Shown here in pieces: positions 50,065 through 61,826 of a stretch of 64,000 nt of DNA. The position numbers were made by a program, and so were the translations under genes. Positions within the stretch are counted from its first letter, which is position 1. Every line of letters starts with the position of its first letter. This DNA is from Paulinella micropora (Eukaryota; Cercozoa; Imbricatea; Euglyphida), in NCBI GenBank assembly GCA_009731375.1, contig BJOX01000030.1:828131-892130 (forward strand), in the 5' to 3' direction. The notes under the pieces are model-generated. The model had not been told where the DNA came from and made no database searches. It saw nothing but the letters and a program-made list of their open reading frames with translations.

Positions 50065-51207
50065 ATACTATGTAATAATGCAGGAGAGCGAGAAGCTCCT
50101 GAAGCGATTTGGGACTTCAGCAAGATCATCCACAAAGAAGGAAGGTGCTCGGGTGCAGTTCATGGAAGTTGTGGAGGCGGTGGAGAGCGACGAGGAGCGA
50201 GATGGTGCGTCTGCTAACAAACGAAGAAGTATAACACAGAAAGGCAAGCCACGCCTCAAGAAGATCTCGCATCCTGGGATCCGCAAGGTGCTCAAGCCCC
50301 TTTTTATTGCAAGCGGAGCGATTTCATCTCCTCCATCTCTGCTTTCGTCAGCTTCTGCTTCGTCTTCATCGTACGTAGCTGGCAGCAAGCGTGAAGTCAT
50401 CAACGTAGATTCAGACTCAGAAGAACTCGAGGCCCCCATGAAAAAAGCAACGCACCAAAGAGAAACTTGCAGTCTATACAAAAATGAAGAAGAAAGCAAA
50501 GATATCAACAAATATGGAACCAACCGATACCCAAGCTACGTGGGCCTGCAGCATCTGTACTTACGACGATAACCCAGGTGACTTCCTGGCTTACACTATG
50601 TGTGGATCAACTCGCGCCACTGCTTCTTTAGAGCAAGATTGTGTCACATCATCGCATGGACCAGATGCTATGTCTTTTCAATCTGGTTCTGAGTCTCCGT
50701 CTGCTAGCGCTGACTTGCCGCTCACTGCTCCCTTGGCGATTGCAGGAGCTCTATCTGGTACTACTACCCCCAACTCGTTCACTTCTGGTAAGTATGACTC
50801 GGATCTGAAGTTGGGAGATGGACAAATTGCGTACCTTGACTAAACCACCAGGCCAAGCTGCAGCAGCAGCCGATTCCGACGATGAGCTGGATATGTTTGC
50901 TGAATATTACAGCGGGGTATGCACCAGTGATGAGGAAAATGACGACTGCGGCGATGAAAAAGCAAACGAAGCAAGCGCCGAAAGCTCAGACGATGATAAA
51001 CCACTACTGGAGCCCCTCACCGCCTGGAAAGCTTTTGGGGGAACTGGAAAGCTTGAGAAAAAAGAATCAAAGTTATTCATCGAGCACATCACGATCATGG
51101 ATGGCGCTAACTACCCAGGAGGATTGAATGCTGCAAATGCCCAACTGAACGGAGAAGATCTACCTAGCTTGGCAGCGATGGTCCTCTTTAACATGAGTGG
51201 CTACGGT

Positions 51208-51245
<38 letters not shown>

Positions 51246-51374
51246 CTCTTTTCTCTCTATCTCTCTCTCTCTCTCTTTTCTCTCTCTCTCTCTCTCTCTT
51301 TTCTCTTTCTCATTCTCTCTCATTCTCTCTCATTCTCTCTCTCATTCTCTCTCTCATTCTCTCTCTCATTCTCT

Positions 51375-51423
<49 letters not shown>

Positions 51424-51889
51424 GTCTACATACATACATGCATGTATGCGTTCATACGTATACGTATATACAATGTACATGTATATTGCTACAGGTTGGA
51501 GTGGAATGCATGCAGGCATAGGAGAAGTCGTGGGGATTAAGCCTGCGTCCATAGCAACTCAACGCAAAAGCAAGAGCCAGGTGATATGGCACGTTTATGG
51601 CATCGATCATAACGGGCAAGCACAGGCAATGGCGATGCCAACACAGGCTGACGTATGGGTGAAGGCTAAGTTCGGGCGTTGCTGGGTGCTGAAATCAGGT
51701 ATTCAAGAGAGTTCAACTTTGCCATATGAGAAAATTTCAGTTGAAAACAATGATCAACGTTACCAACCGTATATTGTCGGAGTTGACGCAGAAGATTGCA
51801 TTATGGACACGTTCTATCTGGAAGGTGGTTGCATCAGCTCTGGTGATCAGCATCAGGTGCTCAAGGAGCTGAAGGAAATGGGATACTAA
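49205..51889 (+). CDS. Multi-exon gene with RanBP2-like zinc finger; 5' part uncertain or decayed
   Basis: The firm exons are 50084-50787, 50852-51205 and 51495-51889 (stop). Donors TCTG-GTAAGT and TACG-GTCAAG, acceptors CACCAG and CTACAG, and phases all agree. Upstream coding blocks (KFKPSTLNTVLRAEYVKIER near 49300; RDKVKLFSKALKTE near 49750) look like earlier exons with one or more frame breaks. An A run at about 50441-50446 shifts the frame before WACSICTYDDNPGD...MCG. That is a RanBP2/NZF-type finger whose third Cys is replaced by Tyr. The acidic middle (DSDDELDMFAEYYSG) and the C-terminal domain (WSGMHAGIGEVVG, YIVGVDAEDCIMDTFYLEGG) are not recognised. NZF fingers often bind ubiquitin. 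Confidence 0.5.
49925..50062. repeat. CT microsatellite, probably intronic
   Basis: It lies just upstream of acceptor TAATGCAG at 50083. Confidence 0.85.
51209..51422. repeat. CT microsatellite inside an intron
   Basis: It begins directly after the don site at 51206 and fills most of the intron to 51494. Confidence 0.85.
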
Positions 51890-52921
51890 GTTGATAGTTG
51901 AACTCAATCGATGGGACAGGAATTATCTTTGATTGTAATCTGAGTAAGATCAATCTCGGATTGGCTTATTAATTCAAGTGCTAGAGCCGCTACTATTATA
52001 TACAAGAAGTTTTACATATAAATATTAAATAAATTCAAGACTGTTTATATTTATGCGCACATGATATTATAATAATAGTAAGTATTGATACTTTCGGTCA
52101 TAAACTCATTGCTGTATTTAATTTAATGTCATATTAATAATATTAATATAAATATTGACAAAAATTTAATTGAATATTAATACTAATAATGTTATTCGGA
52201 GTGTTACCTTGAGTTATTAATATCCTGAAGTTTTGAACCATGAGTCTTTTTAATTCAGCCTCCGGTTTTATTACAATATTTATTAATATAATATTAATAT
52301 TTATTAATATAAATCATAGTATTATATAATTTTTATTTTTTGATCAAATCTAGATTCCAATCAAAAACGGATTTCTCAACCAAAATCCAGATTCCAATCA
52401 AAATATGAAAAATAGTTTTTTTCCCACTTGAACGTCGTCAACAATAATACAGTGGACATTCATGTGGGCCAGCCTGGCAGGTTGCGCGGGAAAAAAAATT
52501 AGCACAGAAAAAAAATTAGCGTGGACAAAAAAGGTAAGCGCCAGAAATTCGATTAGGGCAACGCCGCTATGACCGTTACTGGTACTAAACTAAAAATAAA
52601 ATTCCGAGACTTGAAAATTCAAATTAGTAAAATATATAGTATCAAATGAAAGTGATTATTAATGTAATATTAATATTTTAAATTATTACTATTCTTAATG
52701 TTTGACTTGACTCGAATTAACTTGCGTAATCTAAAAAGAAACATTCATGACGTTGACTCGGGCAGGGATGGTACTTAGCATTATGTACGGCTTCAAGTGC
52801 CTGACTCACTGAGCCTCAGTCCGTCAGCCTACAGTTCTCAGATGATGAGGGTTCGGCCTGCCAGGGAAACTCGACCCAGGTGAGGCTTCGGATTTGACTC
52901 GACTCTGAAACACTGAGTCGG
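51890..52921. other. AT-rich spacer with a MITE relic
   Basis: TTAATATTAA-rich. 52335-52447 retains AACCAAAATCCAGATTCCAA and ends TTGAACGTCGTCAACAA before TA, an eroded MITE. No gene is seen. Confidence 0.55.
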
Positions 52922-53157
52922 TGTGAGTTTGGATACAACCCCAAGGGATAAATACACAACGAACTCTTATTAAAAGATTCTATGGCTGCAAACAGCCCTA
53001 ACTCCTGAGAGTAGGTGAAATACCAGTAAATAGCTGAGAGGTCACTTCGTTTATTTACGTTGATTTCTACTGGTTTGCAGACTTGGTTTGCAAAGTACGA
53101 TCTTGGTTGAACGTAGATTGTGAGTAGCTGTTAGGCGACACTTGAAGTTAAATGTAT
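52922..53157 (-). repeat. R repeat copy B, distal part
   Basis: The reverse complement of 12513-12748, ending CTCACA at 52922. It is separated from its other part, 56894-57273, by a transposon. Confidence 0.88.
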
Positions 53158-53699
53158 TACTGGCGACATTCATTTTCGCCACACTTTCAAGAATGAAGAA
53201 AGTTTGACCTATATAAAGACTTTTACCTATATAGAGACTTTGACACGTCAAACTTTTTTATATAGGTCAAACTTTTTCATATAGGTCAAACTTTTTACAT
53301 AGGTGAAACTTTTTATACGTCAAAATTTTTTTAGGTTTAAGTTTTGCTATAAGTCAAACTTTTCCAATACGTGACAAGATATTAATATTAATATAATAAT
53401 ATTAATAATTTTGGCAAGCAGATGCAATTTCAATTTTCAAAATCTTTTTAATATTTCAAGTTTTGTTAATAATGACAATTATTAGTACTTTAACTGAGCC
53501 AGCAGTAATACTACGAAAAGCAAGCATTCTTAATGATTAAAAGTCGTTAGTGGAAAAAAAATAGTTCATACATTAAAATGACACCTCAGCCGAGGTCTCG
53601 TAAGTAAACTACTGTACTATCAAATCAATAAAATTATTAAAATAATCACGGGCTCGGGATTATGAATTGTATATGTATTGCCGGGTCACAAAAGGTAGA

Positions 53700-53815
53700 T
53701 TAGCATGTGCAAGATAATATTGAAAACAAAGAAAGAAAAGAAAGAAGAATCAAGAACTTGAGAAGAAGGCCGGAAGAAGAAGAAGAAGAAAGAAGAAGAA
53801 CAAGAAGGAGAGAGC

Positions 53816-53859
<44 letters not shown>

Positions 53860-54085
53860 AGAACTGACAAAGAAAGGAAGGATTATCAAGTGCAAGGGCA
53901 ATAGAAAAGAAAAGCAGGAAGGATTATCAAGTGTAAGAGAAAGAGAGAGAGAAAAGAAACGAAAAAGAAAAGACAGGCAGGGAAAAAGAAAAAAAGTAAA
54001 AAAAGAAAGAAAAGAACAAAGAAAAGAAAAGAAGAAAAGAGAAAGGAAGGATTACCAAGTGTAAGGGCAAGAGAAAGAGTGAACT
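53700..54085. repeat. Purine-rich arm of the 3.7-kb element
   Basis: GA/AAAG-rich with a repeated GGATTATCAAGTGYAAG segment. The complement of that segment recurs many times in 55180-56330. Confidence 0.8.
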
Positions 54086-54099
54086 CGCTCCAGCCCCAG

Positions 54100-54280
54100 G
54101 GGCGCCTAGACAAGAACAATCAAGCGACAAACGAGTACCTTTGTGGATTGGGGCACGTCGAGAAGCAGCTGACACCTACATTTCAAAAAAGACAATCAAG
54201 CGACAAACAAGTACCTTTTGCGGAGAACAGGCTTGGGGCATGTTGAGAAGCGGCTGAGTCAGACACCTACATTTCAAAAA
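54100..54280 (+). repeat. Direct duplication of about 85 bp
   Basis: ACAATCAAGCGACAAACRAG...TTGAGAAGCRGCTGA...CACCTACATTTCAAAAA is present twice in tandem with small indels. Confidence 0.7.
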
Positions 54281-54291
54281 CAACCTTAAAA

Positions 54292-54516
54292 TTGCTTACC
54301 TGCAGGACGAGGTGTAAGGCCGGGGTCCTTTACCTAGACGACAAGGACAAGGTGTGGCGTTTTGTGACGTCCACAAACCAAGAGCTGGCGGCAGGTAAGA
54401 TTGAGGCTAGAGCTTTCTTTGGAAAGGAGATGGCTAAGGTCACGGAGTTGACTAGTGAACAACTTCACCAGAAGTTCGGAGGGCCCGGGAAGCGGCATGC
54501 AGCGCCTCATCAGTGA
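54292..54516 (+). CDS. Small ORF in the 3.7-kb element
   Basis: 74 codons. LYLDDKDKVWRFVTSTNQEL and EMAKVTELTSEQLHQKFGG look protein-like. A possible acceptor (CTGCAG at 54305) suggests an exon. It may be a captured gene fragment; no family is recognised. Confidence 0.35.
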   Translation: MLTCRTRCKAGVLYLDDKDKVWRFVTSTNQELAAGKIEARAFFGKEMAKVTELTSEQLHQKFGGPGKRHAAPHQ

Positions 54517-54777
54517 AGCGTACGGAATCAAGATAGTGGGTGACAAAACCCAACCCATCACGTGCACCTCTGCCGCCCCACGATCGAAGGTCTCGTACAC
54601 AAAAAAGATAGAAAAAAACAATGCGTGAGCATACAAAACATCACAGAAGTGAAGGCATGCGCATGACAAGGCGGTTTGCAGGCAGCGTTTACCCTGATCG
54701 CTGAACCTCCACAACTTGCCCATAAGGTGGCCAGAGTGTTTCAAGCTTATTGGGTTCTCACCGAGGGTTGGCAAGTT

Positions 54778-54945
54778 TGAATTTTTGCACCCAAAAACAG
54801 GAAGCACGCAGCTGTCCGGCCAAAAATCTAAAACTTCGATGCTTCTAGGGGCACCACTCACCAATCTTTCCTGGAACTGCTGCCTTTTTTGTAAACAGAT
54901 TTTTGGCCGGACAGCGTGCTTCCTATTTGTGGGTGCAAAAATTCA
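54778..54945. repeat. Hairpin-forming inverted repeat
   Basis: Arms of about 48 bp (GAATTTTTGCACCCAAAAAC at the left, its inverse at the right) surround a loop of about 70 bp. It could be a small nested foldback element. Confidence 0.8.
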
Positions 54946-55089
54946 AAAGGGAGTGCTCCAGGGGTCGTTGGTAGGTGTTTGTTCTTGCTCTCTTCACCAT
55001 GTTGTGTGTCACAGGTACGTCGACATCTCATCCGACTCAAGAAGAGGTCTTTTCGGCTTTTCTTTGTTGACTCCTTTTTTTTTTTCCAA

Positions 55090-55579
55090 TCAGGAGCTTG
55101 GATGGCTTTCCCGCGTCGCGTCGGACTGACAACAGGTCTTCTCTTCTTTCGCAGTTCTTCTCTTCCTTCCTTTCTTTTGCACTCATACTTTGTAATCCTT
55201 CCTTTCTTTCTTTTCTGTCTTTTCTCTCTTTCTTCCTCTTTTTTCTCTCTTTTCGTTCTTTTTATTTTCTTTTTTCTTTTTTTTTTCTTCTTTCTTTTTT
55301 CTTTTTTATTTTCTTTCTTTTGTTATATTTCTTCTCTTTCGTTTCTTTCTTTCTTTCTTTCGATCTCTCTCTCTCTTTTCTTTCCTTTTCCCTCTTTTCT
55401 TTCCGCCTTTTTTTCTTTTCTCTTTCTTTTCTTTTTCTCTTTCTCTTGCCGTTACACTTGGTAATCCTTCTCTCTTTTCTTTCTTTCTTCTTTTCTTTTC
55501 TTTGTTCTTTTCTCTCCTTTCTTTTCTTTCCTTTCTTTTTTCTCTTTTTTCTTTTCTATCCTTCTCGTATACTCTCTCG

Positions 55580-55611
<32 letters not shown>

Positions 55612-56335
55612 AAGTCTCTCTCTGTCTCGTCTTCTTGCTTGCTTCTTTGAATTTCAGAACTCTTTTCGTTCCATTCGTTTTCTCTCTTTTTTGCTCTCTT
55701 TCTTTTTCTTTTCTTTTCTTTCTTTTCTTTCTTGCTTTCTTTCTTTTGCCCTCATACTTTGTAATCCTTCCTTTCTTTCTTCCTCTCTTTTCTTTTTTAT
55801 TTTCTTTCTTTTGTTCTATTTCTTCTCTTTCGTTTCTTTCTTTCGATTCTCTCTCTCTCTCTCTCTCTTCTTTCCTTTCTTTTTTCTCTTTTCTTTCCGC
55901 CTTTTTTCTTTTTCTTTTCTCTTTCTCTTGCCCTTACACTTGGTAATCCTTCTCTTTTCTTTCTTCTTTTCTCTCCTTTCTTTTCTTTCCTTTCTTTTTT
56001 CTCTTTTCTTTCCGCTTTTTTTCTTTTCTCTCTTGCCCTTACAATTGGTAATCCTTCCTTTCTCTCTTTTCTTTTTTCTTTTTGACTTTCTTTTCTTTTT
56101 CTCTGCCTCTGTCTTTTCTTTTTCGTTTCTTTCTTTTCTCCCTCTCCCTCTTTTTTCTTTTTCTTTTCTTTTTCTGATGCCCTTACACTTGATAATCCTT
56201 CCTTTCTTTTCTTTGTCAGTTCTACTTTCCTTTCTTTCTTTCTCTCTCTCTCTCTCTCTGATTTCTTTTCTTTCCTTTTTTCCCTTTTCTTTTCCGCCTT
56301 TTGTTTCTTTTCTCTTGCCCTTACAGAGACGTAGG
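55090..56335. repeat. TTTC-rich polypyrimidine tract with repeated 22-bp segment
   Basis: About 1.25 kb of TTTC/CT sequence on the plus strand with several copies of GCCCTTACACTTGGTAATCC. Long Phe/Ser/Leu frames here are by-products. Confidence 0.85.
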
Positions 56336-56893
56336 GTAGTGTACAAGTAGCACCAAGTAATACTGGGGGGGGGGCGGGAGAGAAGAGAGATTTATATTAA
56401 TACAAGCAAGTTGAGAAGAGGGAAAGAGATTTACAATATTAAGAATAATATATTATTAATATTATACGAATAAATTAAATTAGTAGTATTATTAATAATA
56501 TTATTTAATATTAATCTTATAGTAATATTATTATCAATGATTTATTAAATACAATATTTTGAAAATCCAAACAACTTATTAACAAAACTTAAACTTAAAA
56601 CTCTTGAAAAAAACTATTTCCGGAAAAAGTTAGACTTATATAAAAAACTTTAACCTATATTAAAAAGTTTGACGTATATGAAAAAGTTTGACGTATGCAG
56701 GAAAAACTTTAACATATATAAAGAAGTTTGACGTATACAGGCGTCAAACTTTTTTATATACGTCAAACTTTTTTATATAGGTCGAAAAAGTTATATAGGT
56801 CGAAAAAGTTATACAGGTCGAAAAAGTTATATAGGTCGAAAAGGTTATATAGGTCAAAGAAAATTTAGAGGCGAAAATGAATGTCGCCAGTAA

Positions 56894-57273
56894 TACAATG
56901 TACTTGAAGGTGGCTTCAAGTTCAAGTCATTGGTGTTCAAGTGGAAGTCCTTTTAGGAAAGTCTTTCTGAGCCAAATGGCTATGCACAGCAGTGCAAGGC
57001 AAATATCATTTTTATGTTCTCTTGACTGTGTTCCCCAAAATTCACCGTATTGGCGGTTTTCGGTATATCATGGGAAAAAGGCAATAGAGAAGGGGAAAAT
57101 GGCATTTGCTGTAAAAACTTTGATTAAATCGTTTGAAATCATTCCTGGACGAAATCGAAAGCTAGTTAGTGAAGTCGAAACGTCTTGTAGAGGAGAATCT
57201 AACGGTCCGGTCAAAAACAGTAAAATGTAAACGGTAATGGTTTTGGCCTGTCGTTAAAGTGCTTAGTCTGATA
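56894..57273 (-). repeat. R repeat copy B, proximal part
   Basis: It starts TATCAGACTAAGCAC on the minus strand and holds the uninterrupted GATTTAATC site that the Ty3 element hit in copy A. A G-rich PPT-like run (57275-57287) precedes it, so R may be the 3' LTR of the element at 57.8-64 kb. Confidence 0.85.
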
Positions 57274-57838
57274 GCTCCCCCCCCCCGAACCTAACGGTTG
57301 AGTAGAGTTGCGTACAGAATGAGTGACTAACGATTGGTCAGTGACTTGTTTCAGAAAAAAAAAGTAGGAGAAAAGAGAAAGATTAGTCTCTTTAAACCCA
57401 AGAGGAAGATGAAAAAGAAGTGTGTCGATGTGTAGCGCAGTGTAGACGGAGATCAGCCGGGGCCGGATATCGGGATGCGGAAGCGGGACTGAGACAATTG
57501 AGGCGCAGTAGCGATGCGTTGATATCGGGGAGCTGACGTCGAGCAGTAGGAAGCTAGGTGGCCATGTATCGCACAGTCGAGATGAACCAAATTTAATGCA
57601 CCAATTATGCCATGCCAATATAATCACTGAGGTGTTCAGATTCGATGAGGATGATTGTTGACCTGCAGGCATAAAAGGCGACCAAGGACTTACAGGGATA
57701 CTCTGGTCGTGGCGTAGCTTGTCTAGGGACGATGGCGGGCCAAGTGGGAAAAGCGCTGGGCTGTGGCGGGTGAAGCCGGTACGATGGGTAAAACCCACTT
57801 GAGAGTGTTGACGTGGCTATTCCTTCGATGTAGCTTGC
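57274..57838 (-). other. 3' untranslated region of the minus-strand element
   Basis: A 195-codon open frame has no recognised domain. The sequence lies between the end of pol and R and ends in the G-rich run at 57287-57275. Confidence 0.5.
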
Positions 57839-59650
57839 TTACCTTTCTGGAAGATATGAAGTGGGAAGGATTCGCCGGTGATGAGGGGGCCTTGAAGACG
57901 TTTGAGAACGTAGACGTTTGAGAACGTTGGCGGGGAGTTTGCCTTTATTCTTGTTTGTCGTATAACGGCGCCACTCGATGTGACGATGAACGACTTGATC
58001 GTTTGTTGTGTCGAAGAGAAGGGGCTTCCAAGGGGCCAAGGGATTACCCCAGCGTTGGATAGTGGTTTGGTCCTTTGTGTCTTCGTAGATGGGGCGGAAG
58101 AGAGGGTTCTTGTCTGAGGCCGTACCGAGCTGGTGAACTACGAGGTCGTTTTCCTCGTTCTCTGGGTCCTCGTCTAAAACGATACCAAGTTTAACCTGAT
58201 CGCGGTCGATGAATGCTACAACTTCGCCGATGGTGTAGTTGACTGAGTCGTCGTCGTGATCGTCTACTGCGTCCGTGTTGAGCGGGGCGAGGCAGTCAGT
58301 GGGTGCAGTATACGGAGCGAGGTGTGAGGGGTCGATGCGTTTCAGTACCTTGTTGGTCTTGAGATGACGCAGCCTGAAGCAGTTGGAGCTGACCTGCTCA
58401 ACGATGGTGTAGGGGCCGTCGAACTGAAGAACGGAGGAGGCTGGAATTCCTTGCTTGGAAGGCTTGGGGCGGTAGACGGAGACTGTGTCGTTTACTTTCC
58501 ATTCCTTGACAGCCTAGCGGCGGCCTTTGTTCTTTTGAGCGACGGACCGGGCGCGGGTAACGGTGGTGTACGCGCTGACATAGGTTGTGACAGCGGTGCG
58601 GGCGCTGTTCAACAGTGCGATCTGTTTGGCCGACTGTATTGACAGTGTCGGTGATGCGTCGAGGGCGGCGCTGGAAGCGGTAGCGCGGGCGTTAACAATC
58701 TCCGGCGAGTCGAAGAAGTCCAACGTGCAGCGGGGCTTGCGGGCGAGCATTCCTTCAAAGGCAGTAGTGCCGGTTGCTGTAGATACGTATGTGTTCTGAG
58801 CGAAGGAGAGAGAAGGGATGATGCTGGGCCAGTTGGTCTTTTCTGCCTTAGGGAGGGACTGGATAGCCGTGCGGATAGCGTTGTGGCGACATTCAACGTA
58901 GCCGAGTTGATGATGCGAGTAGGGCGCGGTGGTGAGCCATTCGAGGCCAGCTACGCTGCAAAATCGTTTGGCCAACGTGCCAACGAAAGAACTATGATAA
59001 TCGGAGAAGATGGACTCCGGAAAACCAAAGATGTAGGCCCATCGATTGAGGATGAGTTCCACTGTTTCTTCCGCGGATGTGGAGACGCATGGGATAAATT
59101 GGAGAAATCCCGAAAAAAGATCGATGATGGTCAGTATGTACTGAGAGGTCACGCCGGGGATGCCGATGTGAACGTGGTCGAGGCCGATGCCCTGTCCTTG
59201 ATGCGTCCATGTGAGCGATGAATATCCGCCGTGGTTAAGGGTCAGGCGGGCGTGGACTAGTTGGCAAAAGTGGCAGTCACGGAGGGCGGCGAGGACGTCA
59301 TGATGCATGATATCCGTACCGTCTGTGCGGAACCAAATGTAGCGCTCCTTGATAAAGGGGACGAGTGTCGGCGCTTTGGCGTGGTTCTGCATGAGGTGGG
59401 CATAATTGATGAGGGGACGGCGTAGCTCTTCTGGGAGATAAACCTTGACTGAAGATTGATCGGGGTCAACGGTGACTGCGATACCTTGTCGGAGGGTTAG
59501 TTCGGCTGAGCCGGCGGAGACAGAGATGACGTCTTCGGTCCAGAGAGGGGCCGTGAAGCTGTCCTGTCGTTGTGCGTTGATGATTTGCTGGCGTGTAACA
59601 CGCTGCGCATGCGATGCAGCAACGAGAGCATAGATATAGTGTTGTTCCAT
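57839..59650 (-). pseudogene. Integrase with C-terminal module, one in-frame TAG
   Basis: From 59650 the frame covers a zinc-binding region (HHDVLAALRDCHFCQL) and the catalytic core: GLDHVHIG, FSDYHSSF and GYVECRHN, with D,D(35)E spacing. A TAG at 58514-58516 interrupts the frame. After it the same frame continues with an SH3-like part (VNDTVSVYRPK) and a tail (GEVVAFIDRD, RWGNPLAPWKPLLFDTTND) to about 57839. The tail resembles the C-terminal domain of the Ty3 Pol at 2.6-3.1 kb. Confidence 0.85.
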
Positions 59651-59732
59651 TCCAAGTCCATGTACGAGCCAGACGAGGTTGTCGTCAAGGAATAAGATCT
59701 TGCGACATTGCTCAACGATCGTTTGTGGATTC

Positions 59733-60618
59733 TTAGAGTTTCATCGGGACGCAATGAACCAAGTCTTGGGGCATGAGCAATGCAAAGGGCTTGCGGAGGG
59801 CAAACATATCGCGGGCAACCATCGGGGAGCGTTCAGCAGAGGGAATGACAATGGCCAAGTCCCATGGGGCTTGAATGCTACGTAGAGTGGGGCCGCCGCG
59901 GAGGATCCGGCAAGATAGGGACTTGAGACGGGTATCCAGGGCCGCGTGCCTGCCTTCAACTGCTAACCAAAGGGTAGAGCCTGCTCGGGGTGCCGGAACG
60001 GTGGATAAGAGCTGGAGAGTCGCCTCGGCTTCGCCAATCAAGGTGGGCTGGCCGGGGGCGATGCAAGGGACACGTGAGAGACCGTCGGGGAGTTGGTTTT
60101 GCTTACCTGGTAGGTATTCGACTTTGAATCGAATCGTCTGAAGGTGCTCCAAAACCCAGTTGACGACCATGGGGCTGCGAACGTGCCATAGCCATTAAAG
60201 GGGCCGGTGATCTGTGACGATGGTGAGTTCGTGATCGCTGGCATCGATGTAGTAGCGGCACTGTTGAATACCGTAGATGACGCCGAAGGCTTCACGAACG
60301 TAGGTAGCCCATCGTGTTTGCGTGTCTGTAAGTTTCGGGGAGAAGTACTGGATGACCGGAGGCTGGGCCATTATGAAGTGAGCCGCCAATGCCGATCTGG
60401 CTTGCGTCTGTCCGGAGGTAGAGTCGTTGCGACGGCTCATACTTTACCAGAATGGGGAGCGTAGTGAGGACACGGCGGAGCTTCCTCATGCATTTCCGCT
60501 CATCTCGGGTCAGGTAGGGTGCACAGGAGGGCCGAGCGTGAGTGGACTTGAGAAGATTGGTCAGAGGTGCCACTAATCGGGAATAGTCAGCGATATGGGC
60601 CTGGATGAAATTGGTCAT
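59733..60618 (-). pseudogene. RNase H region, broken
   Basis: LYLRTDASQIGIGGS, then after a frame change near 60375 FSPKLTDTQTRWATYVREAF and ELTIVTDHRPL. A TAA at 60197-60195 follows, after which WLWHV and EYLPGKQNQLPDGLSRV continue. Order and motifs are those of Ty3 RNase H. Confidence 0.8.
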
Positions 60619-60714
60619 ACCTAAGACTGATCGGACTTCGGAAACGTTGGATGGGTCGGCCAGCTTGAGAATAGCGTCGACCTTGGAAGAATCTGCGGCG
60701 ATACCTTTCTTGCT

Positions 60715-61743
60715 TTAGCGTTTGCCCAGAATGTTGAGCTCGCGATAGCCTAAGCGTAGTTTCCGGGCCGAACCGTGGAGGCCGGAGTCTCGCATAGCTT
60801 GAAAGATGCATCGGAGCTCTCGAAGATGGGTATCGAAGTCGTTGGAGCCGTCTGTGACGTCGTCGAGGTAGGCCGAAGCAGATTTGTTCCAAAAGTTCAA
60901 ATGGTTGAAGGACTTATCCATAGCGCGTTGAAAATCTCCCGGGGCGCGGTGAACACCTTGAGGCATAAAATTAGGAACTAGGAGTCCTAAGGGTGTCTAA
61001 ACAGCGAGAATATCGCGGCTACCGTCATCTGGATTGAGTCTCAGATGCGTGAAGCCGTCGACCATGTCGATAGAACTGAGATAGTGCCATCCCGCGAAGC
61101 GTTCGTATTGATCCGGGTTGGGTAAACCTGGCACAGGCAGGTGGAGGTTGTCGTTGGCACCGCGGTAGTCGTAGACGTTGCGTATGTCGCGGATGACCTC
61201 CTTTGCTAAGTCTTCAAACTTTCCTACGGGGCAGGCTCGACTAGCCCAGGCGCAATTTGCAGAGGCCATGGACCAGAGGCCGGCTGTAAGAACGTCCATC
61301 GCCCAACCTTTGAGGTATTGGTATACCGCTGGAGTCCAATTTGGCCATTGCACCGCAATTGGTTTAGCTCCCGGTTTGAGGATGAGCGACACGACAGTGC
61401 GATTGAAGAGACCTGCTTTATTTTGGAAAACATCGTCGAATTCTCCGAGGAGGGCCCATAGAAGTCGTTGTTGTTCTGCAGTGAGGCCGGAGTTGACGAC
61501 TTCAGGTGCGTATTTGGGCGCAGGCGGCGCGGTAAGTTTGGCGGCCTGTTTGTCTAGAAAGTCGCGGCAAAGTCTCTCAGAAATGAGAATCCACGGGGTG
61601 GTCTGTGTTCCACTAACCGTAGTTGCCGTACAGTAAAGCATGCGCGGGTCCGGGCATCTTGCAGCGAGCTCCGCCATGGCGGGATCGAAGTATGGAGGAT
61701 CTTTTACAGCGAGGACTGTGACTTCCCGGTGGGAAAGAGCCAT
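60715..61743 (-). pseudogene. Reverse transcriptase, broken by TAG and TAA
   Basis: VYDYRGANDNLHLPVPGL, then SSIDMVDGFTHLRLNPDD (catalytic Asp), a TAG near 61000, then TPLGLLVPNFMPQGVHRAPG and AYLDDV (the YxDD box), and a TAA at 60715 after NILGKR. Without the stops it would be a normal Ty3-type RT. The upstream part (FDDVFQNKAGL) matches the usual entry into RT. Confidence 0.85.
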
Positions 61744-61826
61744 GGTGGAAGGATCCGGCGGTAAGAATAGAGCGGTGTCTGGAGAGGGCTCCAGACTTGA
61801 TGGTCACGCCCGACCCTGTTTGGTAT

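Larger units (their letters stand above)
53158..56893. mobile_element. 3.7-kb mariner-like non-autonomous element with TA target duplication
   Basis: Ends are perfect 24-bp inverted repeats beginning TTACTGGCGACATTCATTTT. TA flanks both ends (53156-57 and 56894-95). The empty site at 12.51 kb has a single TA. Subterminal TTTGACCTATATA arrays occur at 53205-53370 and 56635-56860. Inside are purine-rich and pyrimidine-rich arms, a hairpin and small ORFs, but no transposase. Mobilisation in trans by the DDE_3 family seen at 28.7 kb is inferred. Confidence 0.93.

Noticed and set aside
55098-56350. 282-codon hydrophobic ORFs
   Set aside because: Translations of the TTTC polypyrimidine tract.
57839-61743. 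Alternative genetic code with TAR as Gln
   Set aside because: The intact 2046-codon Pol and the ZIP exons contain no in-frame TAA or TAG, so decay is the simpler explanation.
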